From positions 1 through 63,706 of the forward strand of contig NZ_JAAGBB010000038.1 of NCBI RefSeq assembly GCF_018129085.1: a stretch of 63,706 nt of DNA, given 5' to 3'. How positions within the stretch are numbered: the stretch's first letter is position 1; each line of letters opens with the position of its first letter. Made by a program: the position numbers and the translations under genes. This document shows positions 8,244 to 15,863 of this stretch, in pieces. This stretch comes from Plastoroseomonas hellenica (lineage in GTDB: Bacteria > Pseudomonadota > Alphaproteobacteria > Acetobacterales > Acetobacteraceae). The notes beneath the pieces were generated by a model. It ran no database searches, was not told where the DNA came from, and worked only from the letters and a program-made list of their open reading frames with translations.

Positions 8244-9160
8244 GCGGCCACCTTGGTGTTGCTGAGCAGCCGCGTGGCGGCTTCCACCACCTTGGCGACC
8301 GGCAGCGCTTCCATGGGCGCCTCCCCGGGCGGGCCATCGGCCAGGACGGCGGCGGCGCAGCGGCCCATCGGGCCGTATTCGGAGGCGGGCGTGGGGCCGA
8401 ACAGGCCCAGGGTCGGCGCCCCGGCGGCGGCGGCGAGGTGCATCAGCCCGGAATCATTGCCGAGGAACAGCGCGGCGCGGGAGAGCAGCGCCGCGCATTC
8501 CGGCAGGCTGAGCGCGCCGACCGCATCGATCGCGCAGGGGATGGCCTGGAGCACGGGGGCGGCCATGGCGCGTTCCGCGGCCCCTGGCCCGGCCAGCACC
8601 ACCGTACGGGCGCCGGCGAGCGGGCCGCCGGGGGCGGTGAGTGCCTGGTGGGCGGCGATGAAGCGCTCGGCCGGCCAGACCTTGCGGTCCCAGTTGGCGG
8701 AGGGGCCGAGGACGATGAAGCGCCCGCCGCCGGCCACCAGCGCGGAGGCGTGGATCGCATCGGCCGCCGAGAACCAGGCGACCGGGCGCGGCGGCGGGTT
8801 CAGGCCCAGGAGCTCGCCCAGATGGGTCAGCCGGTGCCCGGGGTGGCGGCCGCCGCGGGCGATGACCCGGCGCCGGGCGGGGATGAGGAAGGAGAGCGCG
8901 GAGGCGCGGAGGTCCACCACCAGGTCCCACCAGGTGAAGGCGACCTGCCGCCACAGCCCCAGCCAATGCAGCCCATAGGGCCGTTTCACCAGGGTGATGG
9001 TGCGGTCCCGATGCGGCATGCGGGCGAAGACGCCTTCGGCGACGGCGCCGCAGGCGATGGTGAAGTGGGCTGTCGGGTGGGCGCGCAGCAGGTGATCGAG
9101 CAGCGCCGTGGACAGCACCGCATCGCCGATGCGGGTGGAGGAGACGAAGAGGATTCGCAC
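8240..9160 (-). CDS. Glycosyltransferase family 9 (heptosyltransferase-like)
   Basis: A 306-residue protein with the WaaC/WaaF/WaaQ fold. It begins RILFVSSTRIGDAVLSTALL, and the C-terminal half has the diagnostic GNDSGLMHLAAAAGAP followed by LFGPT. Family members transfer ADP-heptose to Kdo-lipid A or to inner-core heptose on the cytoplasmic face of the inner membrane. It is the first gene of the four-gene minus-strand operon. The start GTG 9160 has only a weak ribosome-binding site. It is divergent from ygfZ with about 72 bp between them. Confidence 0.9.
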   Translation of the reverse strand: MRILFVSSTRIGDAVLSTALLDHLLRAHPTAHFTIACGAVAEGVFARMPHRDRTITLVKRPYGLHWLGLWRQVAFTWWDLVVDLRASALSFLIPARRRVIARGGRHPGHRLTHLGELLGLNPPPRPVAWFSAADAIHASALVAGGGRFIVLGPSANWDRKVWPAERFIAAHQALTAPGGPLAGARTVVLAGPGAAERAMAAPVLQAIPCAIDAVGALSLPECAALLSRAALFLGNDSGLMHLAAAAGAPTLGLFGPTPASEYGPMGRCAAAVLADGPPGEAPMEALPVAKVVEAATRLLSNTKVAA

Positions 9161-9232
9161 CGGGCGGGGTTAGCATGCCCCGCCAGGGATGGGCAGGTTG
9201 CGCCGGGCGGCGAGCGGGCTCATGTCTTGCCC

Positions 9233-10066
9233 ATGCCGATCGCCCGCCTTCCCGCGCGGGCCGTGGTGGAGCTCAGCGGCGAGGACCGCGTGGGCTTCCT
9301 CCAGGGCCTGGTGTCCAATGATGTCGCGCTCGCCGAGCCCGGCCGCGCCGTGTTTGCCGCACTGCTGACGCCGCAGGGCAAGTGGCTGGCGGATTTCTTC
9401 ATCCTGGCCGAGGGCGAGCGCCTGCTGCTGGAGACCGAGGCGGCGGGCGCCGCCGCCGTCGCCCAGCGCCTGTCCCGCTTCCGGCTGCGGTCCAAGGTGG
9501 CGCTGCGGGTGGCTGACGAATTTGCCGTGCACGTCGTCTGGGGCGGCGCGGCCCCGCCCGAGGGCGCCATCGCCGCCCCCGATCCGCGCCTGGCCGAGGC
9601 CGGGTTCCGGGTGCTGGCCACCGCCCCGATCGCGGCGGACGCGACGGCGGAGGACTGGGACCGCCACCGCCTGGCACTCGGCCTGCCGGAGGCGGCGGAC
9701 CTGGAGCCGGAGGGCACCATCCTGCTGGAAGCCGGCTTCGACGAGCTGTCCGGCATTTCCTGGACCAAGGGCTGCTACATGGGCCAGGAGCTGACGGCGC
9801 GGACCCGCTACCGCGGGTTGCTGAAGCGCCGGATCCTGCCGGTGCGGGTGGAGGGCGCCCTGCCCGCCCCCGGCACGCCGGTGACGGATGCGGCGGGCGC
9901 TGCCCAGGGCGAGCTGCGCAGTGGCCGCGATGGCCGCGCCATGGCCCTGCTGCGCCTGGCCGCGCTGGACGGGCGGCCGCTGACCGCCGGCGAGGCCCGG
10001 ATCGCGCCGGATGTGCCGGACTGGGTGAAGCTGCCGGAGCCGAAACCCGCGCCAGCCGGCGAGTGA
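9233..10066 (+). CDS. ygfZ: YgfZ/GcvT-like folate-binding Fe-S assembly protein
   Basis: A 277-residue protein of the COG0354 family, which uses tetrahydrofolate to help assemble or repair some Fe-S enzymes. The family signature K-G-C-Y-x-G-Q-E is present as KGCYMGQE (179-186) with the conserved cysteine at 181. The N-terminal GcvT-like domain is visible in GEDRVGFLQGLVSND. Start ATG 9233 matches the usual family N-terminus. It lies just upstream of tRNA-Leu. Confidence 0.93.
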   Translation: MPIARLPARAVVELSGEDRVGFLQGLVSNDVALAEPGRAVFAALLTPQGKWLADFFILAEGERLLLETEAAGAAAVAQRLSRFRLRSKVALRVADEFAVHVVWGGAAPPEGAIAAPDPRLAEAGFRVLATAPIAADATAEDWDRHRLALGLPEAADLEPEGTILLEAGFDELSGISWTKGCYMGQELTARTRYRGLLKRRILPVRVEGALPAPGTPVTDAAGAAQGELRSGRDGRAMALLRLAALDGRPLTAGEARIAPDVPDWVKLPEPKPAPAGE

Positions 10067-10130
10067 GGCTGGGCGGTTCGCCCCGGCTTGCGCGGAGCTT
10101 TTCCCCGCCTTATCCCTGGGCTGTTCTGTT

Positions 10131-10216
10131 GCGGGTGTGGCGGAATGGTAGACGCGACGGACTCAAAATCCGTTTCTGGCGACAGAGTGTCGGTTCGAGT
10201 CCGACCACCCGCACCA
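10131..10216 (+). tRNA. tRNA-Leu (anticodon CAA)
   Basis: Acceptor stem GCGGGTG (10131-10137) pairs with CACCCGC (10206-10212), followed by the discriminator A and an encoded CCA. The anticodon stem ACGGA/TCCGT encloses loop CTCAAAA, giving anticodon CAA. A long variable arm and a T-arm with GGTTCGAGTCC complete a type II tRNA. The last 27 nt (10190-10216) recur at 10980-11006, so this gene looks like an integration site. Confidence 0.95.
10190..10216 (+). repeat. Candidate attachment site within tRNA-Leu 3' end
   Basis: 27-nt segment from the T-arm to the CCA end. It matches 10980-11006 at 26 of 27 positions, in the same orientation. Such direct repeats of a tRNA 3' end are left by tyrosine-recombinase integration of genomic islands. 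No integrase gene is present between the two copies. Confidence 0.75.
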
Positions 10217-10376
10217 CTTCTTTTCGCGCCTTGCCGCCCACCAACCCAAGGCGCCGGTTCGACCTCGCTCCGCTCGGCCGCGCCATGTTCCTTTGCGCGA
10301 TGCCGCCCGTCCGCCGCTATTCAAGCGGGCTTGCCTTGGCGCGGTCGCTATTTAAGCCAAAGACGGATTGCTAGAA

Positions 10377-10665
10377 TTACTCGAATCCTTCCGGCCACTC
10401 ACGCGCGGCGTGGACGACCGCGAGGATTTCCACGCGATCCGTCACTCTGTAGACGATGATATAGGGGGTGTCAGGCAGAACGAATTCACGCGTCCCTTTG
10501 GCCCGGCCCCTGCGACCCAACATCGGGTGATCGGCCAGAGAGCGGCTTGCCGCGCTCCGTCAGATCCCGCGCCAGCCTATAGGCCGCTGCCGGGTTGTCC
10601 TGAGCGATGTAGTCCTGAATCTGCTCGAGATGGGCGAGGGCTGCACCCGTCCAGACAAGCCGCAT
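10377..10665 (-). pseudogene. ParE/RelE-family toxin, frameshifted
   Basis: The N-terminal part (MRLVWTGAALAHLEQIQDYI...) is typical of ParE-type toxins, which poison gyrase, or related RelE-fold toxins. After about residue 43 (ERGKPLS) the frame changes. The continuation lies in another frame: HPMLGRRGRAKGTREFVL, then PYIIVYRV, then AAREWPEGFE and a TAA at 10377-10379, the expected family C-terminus. A single extra base in the CTCTCT run near 10536-10543 explains it. The ATG at 10665 overlaps the antitoxin stop (ATGA). As it stands the toxin would be truncated at about 59 residues and is probably inactive; a sequencing error or slippage is possible. Confidence 0.8.
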
Positions 10666-10901
10666 CAACTCGGGCGGCATTTGTTCACGACGCGGTCCAG
10701 ATCATCGGACGTGGCAAACTCACCCCGTTCCGCCGCTTGCATGCCCTCCGCCACCTTGTCCAGGAAACGCTCCTGCCATTCGAGCGAGCGCCCGTTCTTC
10801 AGGGCATCCGCGATGACCTCGGAGGGGGATAGGCTGGACCGGGCTGCGATGGCGTCAATGCGGGCCTGCAGATCGGATGGAATATCGAGAACCATAGCCA
10901 T
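10665..10901 (-). CDS. Antitoxin, ParD/CopG-like (ribbon-helix-helix)
   Basis: A 78-residue protein. The first 40 residues (LDIPSDLQARIDAIAARSSLSPSEVIADAL) look like a ribbon-helix-helix DNA-binding domain; the C-terminal half would wrap the toxin. ATG at 10895 is an alternative start two codons downstream. It precedes and overlaps the frameshifted ParE-like gene, the usual antitoxin-first order. The pair is the only gene content between the two tRNA-Leu 3'-end copies. Confidence 0.8.
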   Translation of the reverse strand: MAMVLDIPSDLQARIDAIAARSSLSPSEVIADALKNGRSLEWQERFLDKVAEGMQAAERGEFATSDDLDRVVNKCRPS

Positions 10902-10979
10902 AAACCCAGATTACATCATGAGCGCCCTGCGAAACATGGAAAAGCAGGCGCGGCGAGATGGGTGATGCCAGCCCCGACA

Positions 10980-11006
10980 TCGGCTCGAGTCCGACCACCC
11001 GCACCA
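10980..11006 (+). repeat. Duplicated tRNA-Leu 3' end (displaced attachment site)
   Basis: Copy of 10190-10216 with one substitution (T at 10194 is C at 10984), followed by similar sequence (ATTCTTTTC versus ACTTCTTTTC). No tRNA body precedes it, so it is a displaced 3' fragment. This is the expected product of site-specific insertion into the tRNA gene. It marks the right edge of the 763-bp toxin/antitoxin insert. Confidence 0.75.
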
Positions 11007-11503
11007 TTCTTTTCCTTAAATTCCGTTCCTACGAAGTACGAAATCGAAAGCCCCGTTGTCGTGATCGAACTGGAGTGAGGGTAGGTGTGCTCTTGAGCGC
11101 CCCATTGCGGCAGACAACGTCCGCTTCGCGCCCATATCAGCCATCAAGTACAGTATTGCTGCTTCCGCAAAGCAGACATTGGCCACAATCGCACCGGAGG
11201 TCGGGGTTGTGCCACTTGCGGACGTTCGCCCCAGCGCGATAAGCAGACGCAGTGGCTGTCTCCGTCGGGTGTGCTGGAGACGCTCGAAAAGCGTGGCCCC
11301 GGGTACTTCAGCTACGCCGCGGAATGGCGCGCACGCGCACCTCCCGCCTAGAGGCCCCAGCCAGGCGTGCGCCATCCGCAGAATTGCTCTATTTCCCGCT
11401 TCCGATCGCTGGCCGCAGTGGCCAGATTTTCTGCTATTATGATACTCGGAGTAGTTGCGTAGAGTTCTCTGCCGCGCGATTATCGTTTGGGGCGTGAACC
11501 AAG
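11007..11503. other. Gene-poor region ahead of the DISARM-like operon
   Basis: About 500 bp with visibly lower GC than the flanks and no convincing gene. A 60-codon open stretch (11172-11351, plus strand) contains CATCGRSPQRDKQTQWLSP, reminiscent of a zinc-ribbon remnant, but has no start and stops at TAG 11349; I treat it as debris. An AT-rich patch TCTGCTATTATGATACT (about 11430-11446) includes TATTAT and is the best candidate -10 region for the downstream operon, without a clear -35 box. Confidence 0.4.
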
Positions 11504-13117
11504 ATGGTGACTTGGCGAAAGGGCGGGCGCGCAATTCTTGCGCATGCGAGGCGGGCTGCGAAGGAGGTCGGGTCTTCTTGCAGCACGGACACCGCGCGGG
11601 TGCGCCTTGCCCGTGACCTTCTGCACGCTCGGATCGGCGACGATGAGCTCGGAAGCCTCGCACGCGCCCTCGCGGCGCTGACCGTCGACGAGCGCCACTA
11701 TTGGGTCGGCGTCTTCTACACCCTGCTCCTCTCCGCCGACGTGCGGCGCGATCAAGCCGCTTACTTCACCCCGCCCTATCTGGCGAATGCGGTGCTGAAC
11801 CTCGCTGTCGAATATGGGTTCGATCTCCGGTCGGGTTCGGTCCTTGATCCCGCCGCTGGCGGCGCCGCCTTCCTATCAACCATAGCGGCGCGGATGACCG
11901 CCAAGGGCGCCAAAGCCGGCCAGGTCACAGGCCGGCTGCGGGGGGTGGAGATCGATCCGGGCCTAGCGCGGATCTCCCGCACCCTCATCGCCGAGCGCTT
12001 GGCGCTTGGCGGCGCCTCTTCCATCGATGTCCAGGTCGGCGATGCGCTGCGTCGCCGATGGAAGGCCGAATTCGATCTCGTGGTCGCCAATCCGCCCTAC
12101 GGCCGGATCACGCCCGCGGTGCTGGCCGGCGACCACTGGAAGAAGGTCGCCCACAGCGGCAACATCAACAAATACGCCGTCTTCGTCGAGCTGTGCCTCC
12201 GGGCCGCAAAGCCGGGCGCCCTGGTTGCGCTAGTCATCCCGTCGAGCTTCCGCACGGGTCCGCTGTACACCAAGCTTCGCGGCTATCTCCGTGACCAGGC
12301 ACAGGTACTATGCGTCGCCGAGGTCGGCCCGCGAGACGAGGTTTTCGCTGACGTGGCCCAGGACGTCAGTGTCCTCTTGCTGCGAAAGACCAGCGCGGAA
12401 GGCCGGGCGGACACACGCTTCTGCGCCATCAGCGCGACGACTGGCATCACGGACATCGGGGCCTATCCCCTGCCGAAGGATTGGGAAGAGCCTTGGCCGT
12501 GCCCGACCCTCAGCGCCATGCCGCACGGCGGCGCCACGCTTGCCGACTATGGGGTCTCCGCCAAGGCAGGCTACTTCGTCTGGAACCGCGAGGGTGATCG
12601 CCTGCGCCGGGCGGCGGAGGCTGACGCCTTCCCGCTGATCTGGGCCAAGAATGTCAAGCCCGGCCGACCATGCCAGCCCGCAGGCAAGGACGGGAAAGGC
12701 GCGGATTTCGTCTCGTTCACCGAGGAGTCGACTTCGATCGTCCGTCGACCCGCGGCGGTGTTGCAGCGCACGACCAACAACAAGCAGCCCCGGCGGCTGG
12801 TGGCGGCGGTCGTCGACCCCGCCGTCTATGCCCGTTGGGGCGGCTTCGTCACCGAGAACCACACCATCGTCCTGGCGGGGGACCGGGCGGCGGATGTTGC
12901 CCTTGTTTGCCAACTCCTGAACACCGCTGCGGCCGACGTCCGATATCGTGCGCTCTCGGGAACGTCGGCGGTGTCGGTGCAGCTCTTGCGCTCGCTCGAT
13001 CTGCCCAAGCCTGCCTGCCTGAAGACGGCGTTGAAGATTCACGCCGACCCCGAAAAGGCGGCTGTCGCGGCCTACGAAGCGTCGGCCCAGCAGCCCGCGA
13101 GCCGCCATGTCGCGTGA
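11504..13117 (+). CDS. drmMI: DISARM-type N6-adenine DNA methyltransferase (DrmMI-like)
   Basis: A 537-residue gamma-class (TaqI/Eco57I-type) adenine-N6 methyltransferase. The order motif X (AYFTPPYLA, 86-94), SAM-binding motif I (DPAAGGAAF, 115-123) and catalytic NPPY (196-199, in VVANPPYGRIT) is classical. The region after about residue 330 would be the target-recognition domain. In DISARM the methylase marks host DNA so that the Drm nuclease/helicase complex spares self. It opens a five-gene operon and its stop overlaps the next start by 11 bp. An adenine methylase is the class 1 feature of DISARM, although the following gene does not look like class 1 DrmD. A stand-alone Type IIG-like methylase is the alternative. 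Confidence 0.85.
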   Translation: MVTWRKGGRAILAHARRAAKEVGSSCSTDTARVRLARDLLHARIGDDELGSLARALAALTVDERHYWVGVFYTLLLSADVRRDQAAYFTPPYLANAVLNLAVEYGFDLRSGSVLDPAAGGAAFLSTIAARMTAKGAKAGQVTGRLRGVEIDPGLARISRTLIAERLALGGASSIDVQVGDALRRRWKAEFDLVVANPPYGRITPAVLAGDHWKKVAHSGNINKYAVFVELCLRAAKPGALVALVIPSSFRTGPLYTKLRGYLRDQAQVLCVAEVGPRDEVFADVAQDVSVLLLRKTSAEGRADTRFCAISATTGITDIGAYPLPKDWEEPWPCPTLSAMPHGGATLADYGVSAKAGYFVWNREGDRLRRAAEADAFPLIWAKNVKPGRPCQPAGKDGKGADFVSFTEESTSIVRRPAAVLQRTTNNKQPRRLVAAVVDPAVYARWGGFVTENHTIVLAGDRAADVALVCQLLNTAAADVRYRALSGTSAVSVQLLRSLDLPKPACLKTALKIHADPEKAAVAAYEASAQQPASRHVA

Positions 13118-15863
13118 TTGGGATGGCCGAGGCCGTGGGCCGCGTGTCGGCTTCCAGACGCGCTTCGATCAACGGCAGGCGGCAGCGGGCCAAAGGGGCC
13201 AGCTCGCCCGTCAGATGGCCGACTCCGTGGCCAAGCGAGCGGCGGCCGCAGCGCTACCACCGCGGACGCAGCGGCCGTCAGCCGCCTATGTCCAAGCGCT
13301 TGGCGGGCTCCCGCTCCACCAGATTGGCAGCCAGCATTCGTTGGGTGTCGCGCCGCCCTACCGCAAGCTCGTGGAGATCATCGCGAAAGCGGCCGGTGAC
13401 GGCGGGCGTCGCACGGTGCTGATCTGGCCGGCGTCGGAAATCTCGCTGGCCGCCAGCGCCGTCCTGACGTGCCTGGCTGACTGCCTTGCCGCGACGGCGA
13501 TCGAGGTCGTCCACGATGGCGAAAAGTTCTCGGCCCTGTCCACGCCGATCGGGCTACGGACGCTACTCTTCCCGGCGGCCAGCACCGTCCATAGACCCCT
13601 CAAGGATGTCTACGCCGACAAGACCACGATCGCGCGCTGTCACACCCAGCATCATGTCAGGGCTATCCGGTACGCCGACCAGGCTGGCCTGGCGGACTAT
13701 CACCAAGCCCTGTCGCGCGTGAAAACCCTCACCGGCCGGGCGCGCGACGGCCGGGTCTACGATGAATTCCGCCATCCCAACCTCGACGAGATGGTTGCGA
13801 GCGGCCCGCTGAGCGGTCCCGTACCCGACCACGGTCACCTTCTCTGGCATGCCCGCAGCAAGACCGACTTACGGGTGCAGAGCCGGACGGGCTTGGCGGA
13901 CGATCCCAAGGCGGCGCCCTACTTCGCCTTCTCCTTGCGGGCCGACGACGCCGCGGCTGCCCGCATCAACGCTGCGGCCCTCCCCCTTGACGCGCTGCTT
14001 CTCGACCTGACGCGGCGAGGGCGCGCACGGCTCGGCCTGCACTGGCGGGAGAGGATCAGGGAACTCACCGCCAAGGTCGAGGCGGCCCATCGCGGCATCG
14101 GTGTCGTCGCCTTGACCGATGATCCCTGGACCTTCGACGCAGTCCGGTTCGAGGCGCTGGCGATCGAAACCCGTGTGCGTGCAAGGGTGGAACGTAAGCC
14201 TTGCCTGTCGGAGGTCGTATTCGCCGTGGACAGCGCCGTCGCGGCCCCAGCTCAGGAAACGCCCACCCAATGGCGAGGCTGTGAGCGCATCGCGGTGGAA
14301 GGCTTCGGCGGCGATCTCGTCGCGGAGGTTGCGCGCCTCCGGTCACTTGCCACGACGGCAACGGACGCCGGCGATCTGCGCGGCGCCGAAATCGTCCGTC
14401 GACTGATTGGCCGACTTCGCCGTGCGGCATCCCTGCCAGCCTCGCTTGGCGCACTCAGCGACTACGTCACCGAGGAGATGGGTTCGGCCGTCGCGGCGGA
14501 GCAGGTCGCGGCGTACCAAGTCAATGCCTTGATCGCGGACCTGACCGAGCCGAGCTCGGTGCTTTCCCAAGTCGCGTATGACGACCTGACCGCCTCGGTC
14601 GCCAAGGCCCGCGAACTGCGGGGAAAGGTCGATCTGGCGACGCCTATGTCGTCGCTCGTCGAGGCGGCGGTGCGGAAGTACCTTGGCTCCAGCTCCAAGT
14701 GCCTGTTTGTCTTCCGAAGCGATCTGATCGCTGAGCTCGCCTACGACGACCTAGCGTCGCGACTTCCAGACCTGGAAGCCCGCATCGACAACGGCATGAT
14801 CCACTTCACCGACGTGCAAGGTGCCGCCGACATCGCGAGCCTTCCAGACGCCGAGCGCAATCACTTCTTCAGAATGGTCCTCGTAGGGCCGACGCGGGCC
14901 CAACTCCTGGGTTGGATGGCCAAGCCATGGCTTCCCAAGGAGTTGCTGATCCTCCTCGATCTCGACACGATCCGATCGACCAGTCGGGATGCGCTTCGGC
15001 TCTCCGAGTACCCCGAATTCTCGTCCCTGCAGCAGCGACTCAGCCTCTTGGCTCAAAAGACGCGCGAGGCCGCCAGCCGCCTCGGCGGGGCCGCGATCAA
15101 CCTCGACAGCCTCGAGGCGCCGCCGGAGGATGTCGAGGTTCCACTTGGGTCGGTCGTCGACATGGCCGGGCCGTCGCGGACACCGCGCGACCTGATCGAG
15201 TTCACGTTGTCGAACGATCTGACGGTCATCGCCCGCCCGCGCACCCGGCTCGTCTCGAAACTTCCGAGCCAAGCGCTCGTCAGCTACGGCGAGACCGAGG
15301 CATCCAAGGTGGGCAAAGGCGACGAGATCTGCGTCATGGGCCGGGCATTCATCGAGAAGATGCGGCCGCTGCTCAACATCTCGGCAGTCGCGGCCGAGGA
15401 GATCCGGACCTACCACGACCTAGTCCGCGAGAAATTCGATGCCCTGATGCCAGGCCAGTCCGTTTCCGCGCGGCTGCGTGTCGTGTCCGAAAAGATGGGG
15501 CTACCGCGTGTCGAGCCTGCCACCATCCGCTATTGGGTGACCCTCCACGACGAGGCCGACAAGGCCTTGCACGACGTGGTGCCCCATGCGCCGCGCGACC
15601 GAGAGACCTTCCTGCGGTTCATGGCAGCCCTGGGCCTGTCAGACGGCGCTGCGCGCCGGTTCTGGGCCTGGGCCGTCATCGCCCAACGTTCCGTCCGGCA
15701 GCGCGTCGGCGCCGTGCTGTACGATGCCTACCGCAGCATCCTTGTGGATCCGCACGGCGCCGACGCGTCACAACTCGATCGATTGACCAGCGTGAAGGCG
15801 GTCCGCTCCGCGGCCGAGCAGTTCGTCGCCACCGTCACCGCGCGCCGGGAGTTCCGAGGATGA
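13107..15863 (+). CDS. Large uncharacterised DISARM-operon protein (DrmE position)
   Basis: A 918-residue protein that I do not recognise by motif. It lies between methylase and helicase and overlaps both (11 bp and ATGA), so it is clearly part of the system. The N-terminal ~60 residues are basic and Arg/Ala-rich. A segment near 100-150 (RRTVLIWPASEISLAASAV) looks like a Rossmann/helicase-like strand-helix unit but no Walker A GxGKT/S is visible. Hydrophobic strands followed by acidic residues (LPLDALLLDL; IGVVALTDDPWTF) could be degenerate motor-fold strands. The C-terminus ends RQRVGAVLYDAYRSILVDP and a helical tail. No SNF2 DEAH box is seen, arguing against DrmD. Class 2 DISARM has DrmE, of unknown function and similar size, directly upstream of drmA, so DrmE-like is my tentative reading. 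Confidence 0.75.
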   Translation: MSRDWDGRGRGPRVGFQTRFDQRQAAAGQRGQLARQMADSVAKRAAAAALPPRTQRPSAAYVQALGGLPLHQIGSQHSLGVAPPYRKLVEIIAKAAGDGGRRTVLIWPASEISLAASAVLTCLADCLAATAIEVVHDGEKFSALSTPIGLRTLLFPAASTVHRPLKDVYADKTTIARCHTQHHVRAIRYADQAGLADYHQALSRVKTLTGRARDGRVYDEFRHPNLDEMVASGPLSGPVPDHGHLLWHARSKTDLRVQSRTGLADDPKAAPYFAFSLRADDAAAARINAAALPLDALLLDLTRRGRARLGLHWRERIRELTAKVEAAHRGIGVVALTDDPWTFDAVRFEALAIETRVRARVERKPCLSEVVFAVDSAVAAPAQETPTQWRGCERIAVEGFGGDLVAEVARLRSLATTATDAGDLRGAEIVRRLIGRLRRAASLPASLGALSDYVTEEMGSAVAAEQVAAYQVNALIADLTEPSSVLSQVAYDDLTASVAKARELRGKVDLATPMSSLVEAAVRKYLGSSSKCLFVFRSDLIAELAYDDLASRLPDLEARIDNGMIHFTDVQGAADIASLPDAERNHFFRMVLVGPTRAQLLGWMAKPWLPKELLILLDLDTIRSTSRDALRLSEYPEFSSLQQRLSLLAQKTREAASRLGGAAINLDSLEAPPEDVEVPLGSVVDMAGPSRTPRDLIEFTLSNDLTVIARPRTRLVSKLPSQALVSYGETEASKVGKGDEICVMGRAFIEKMRPLLNISAVAAEEIRTYHDLVREKFDALMPGQSVSARLRVVSEKMGLPRVEPATIRYWVTLHDEADKALHDVVPHAPRDRETFLRFMAALGLSDGAARRFWAWAVIAQRSVRQRVGAVLYDAYRSILVDPHGADASQLDRLTSVKAVRSAAEQFVATVTARREFRG

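Noticed and set aside
10217-11006. An integrase within the tRNA-bracketed insert.
   Set aside because: The 763 bp hold only the antitoxin and the broken toxin; no recombinase motif is present.
11016-11663. A 215-codon minus-strand frame overlapping the start of the DISARM-like methylase.
   Set aside because: No recognisable features, no ribosome-binding site, and it overlaps a well-supported gene start.
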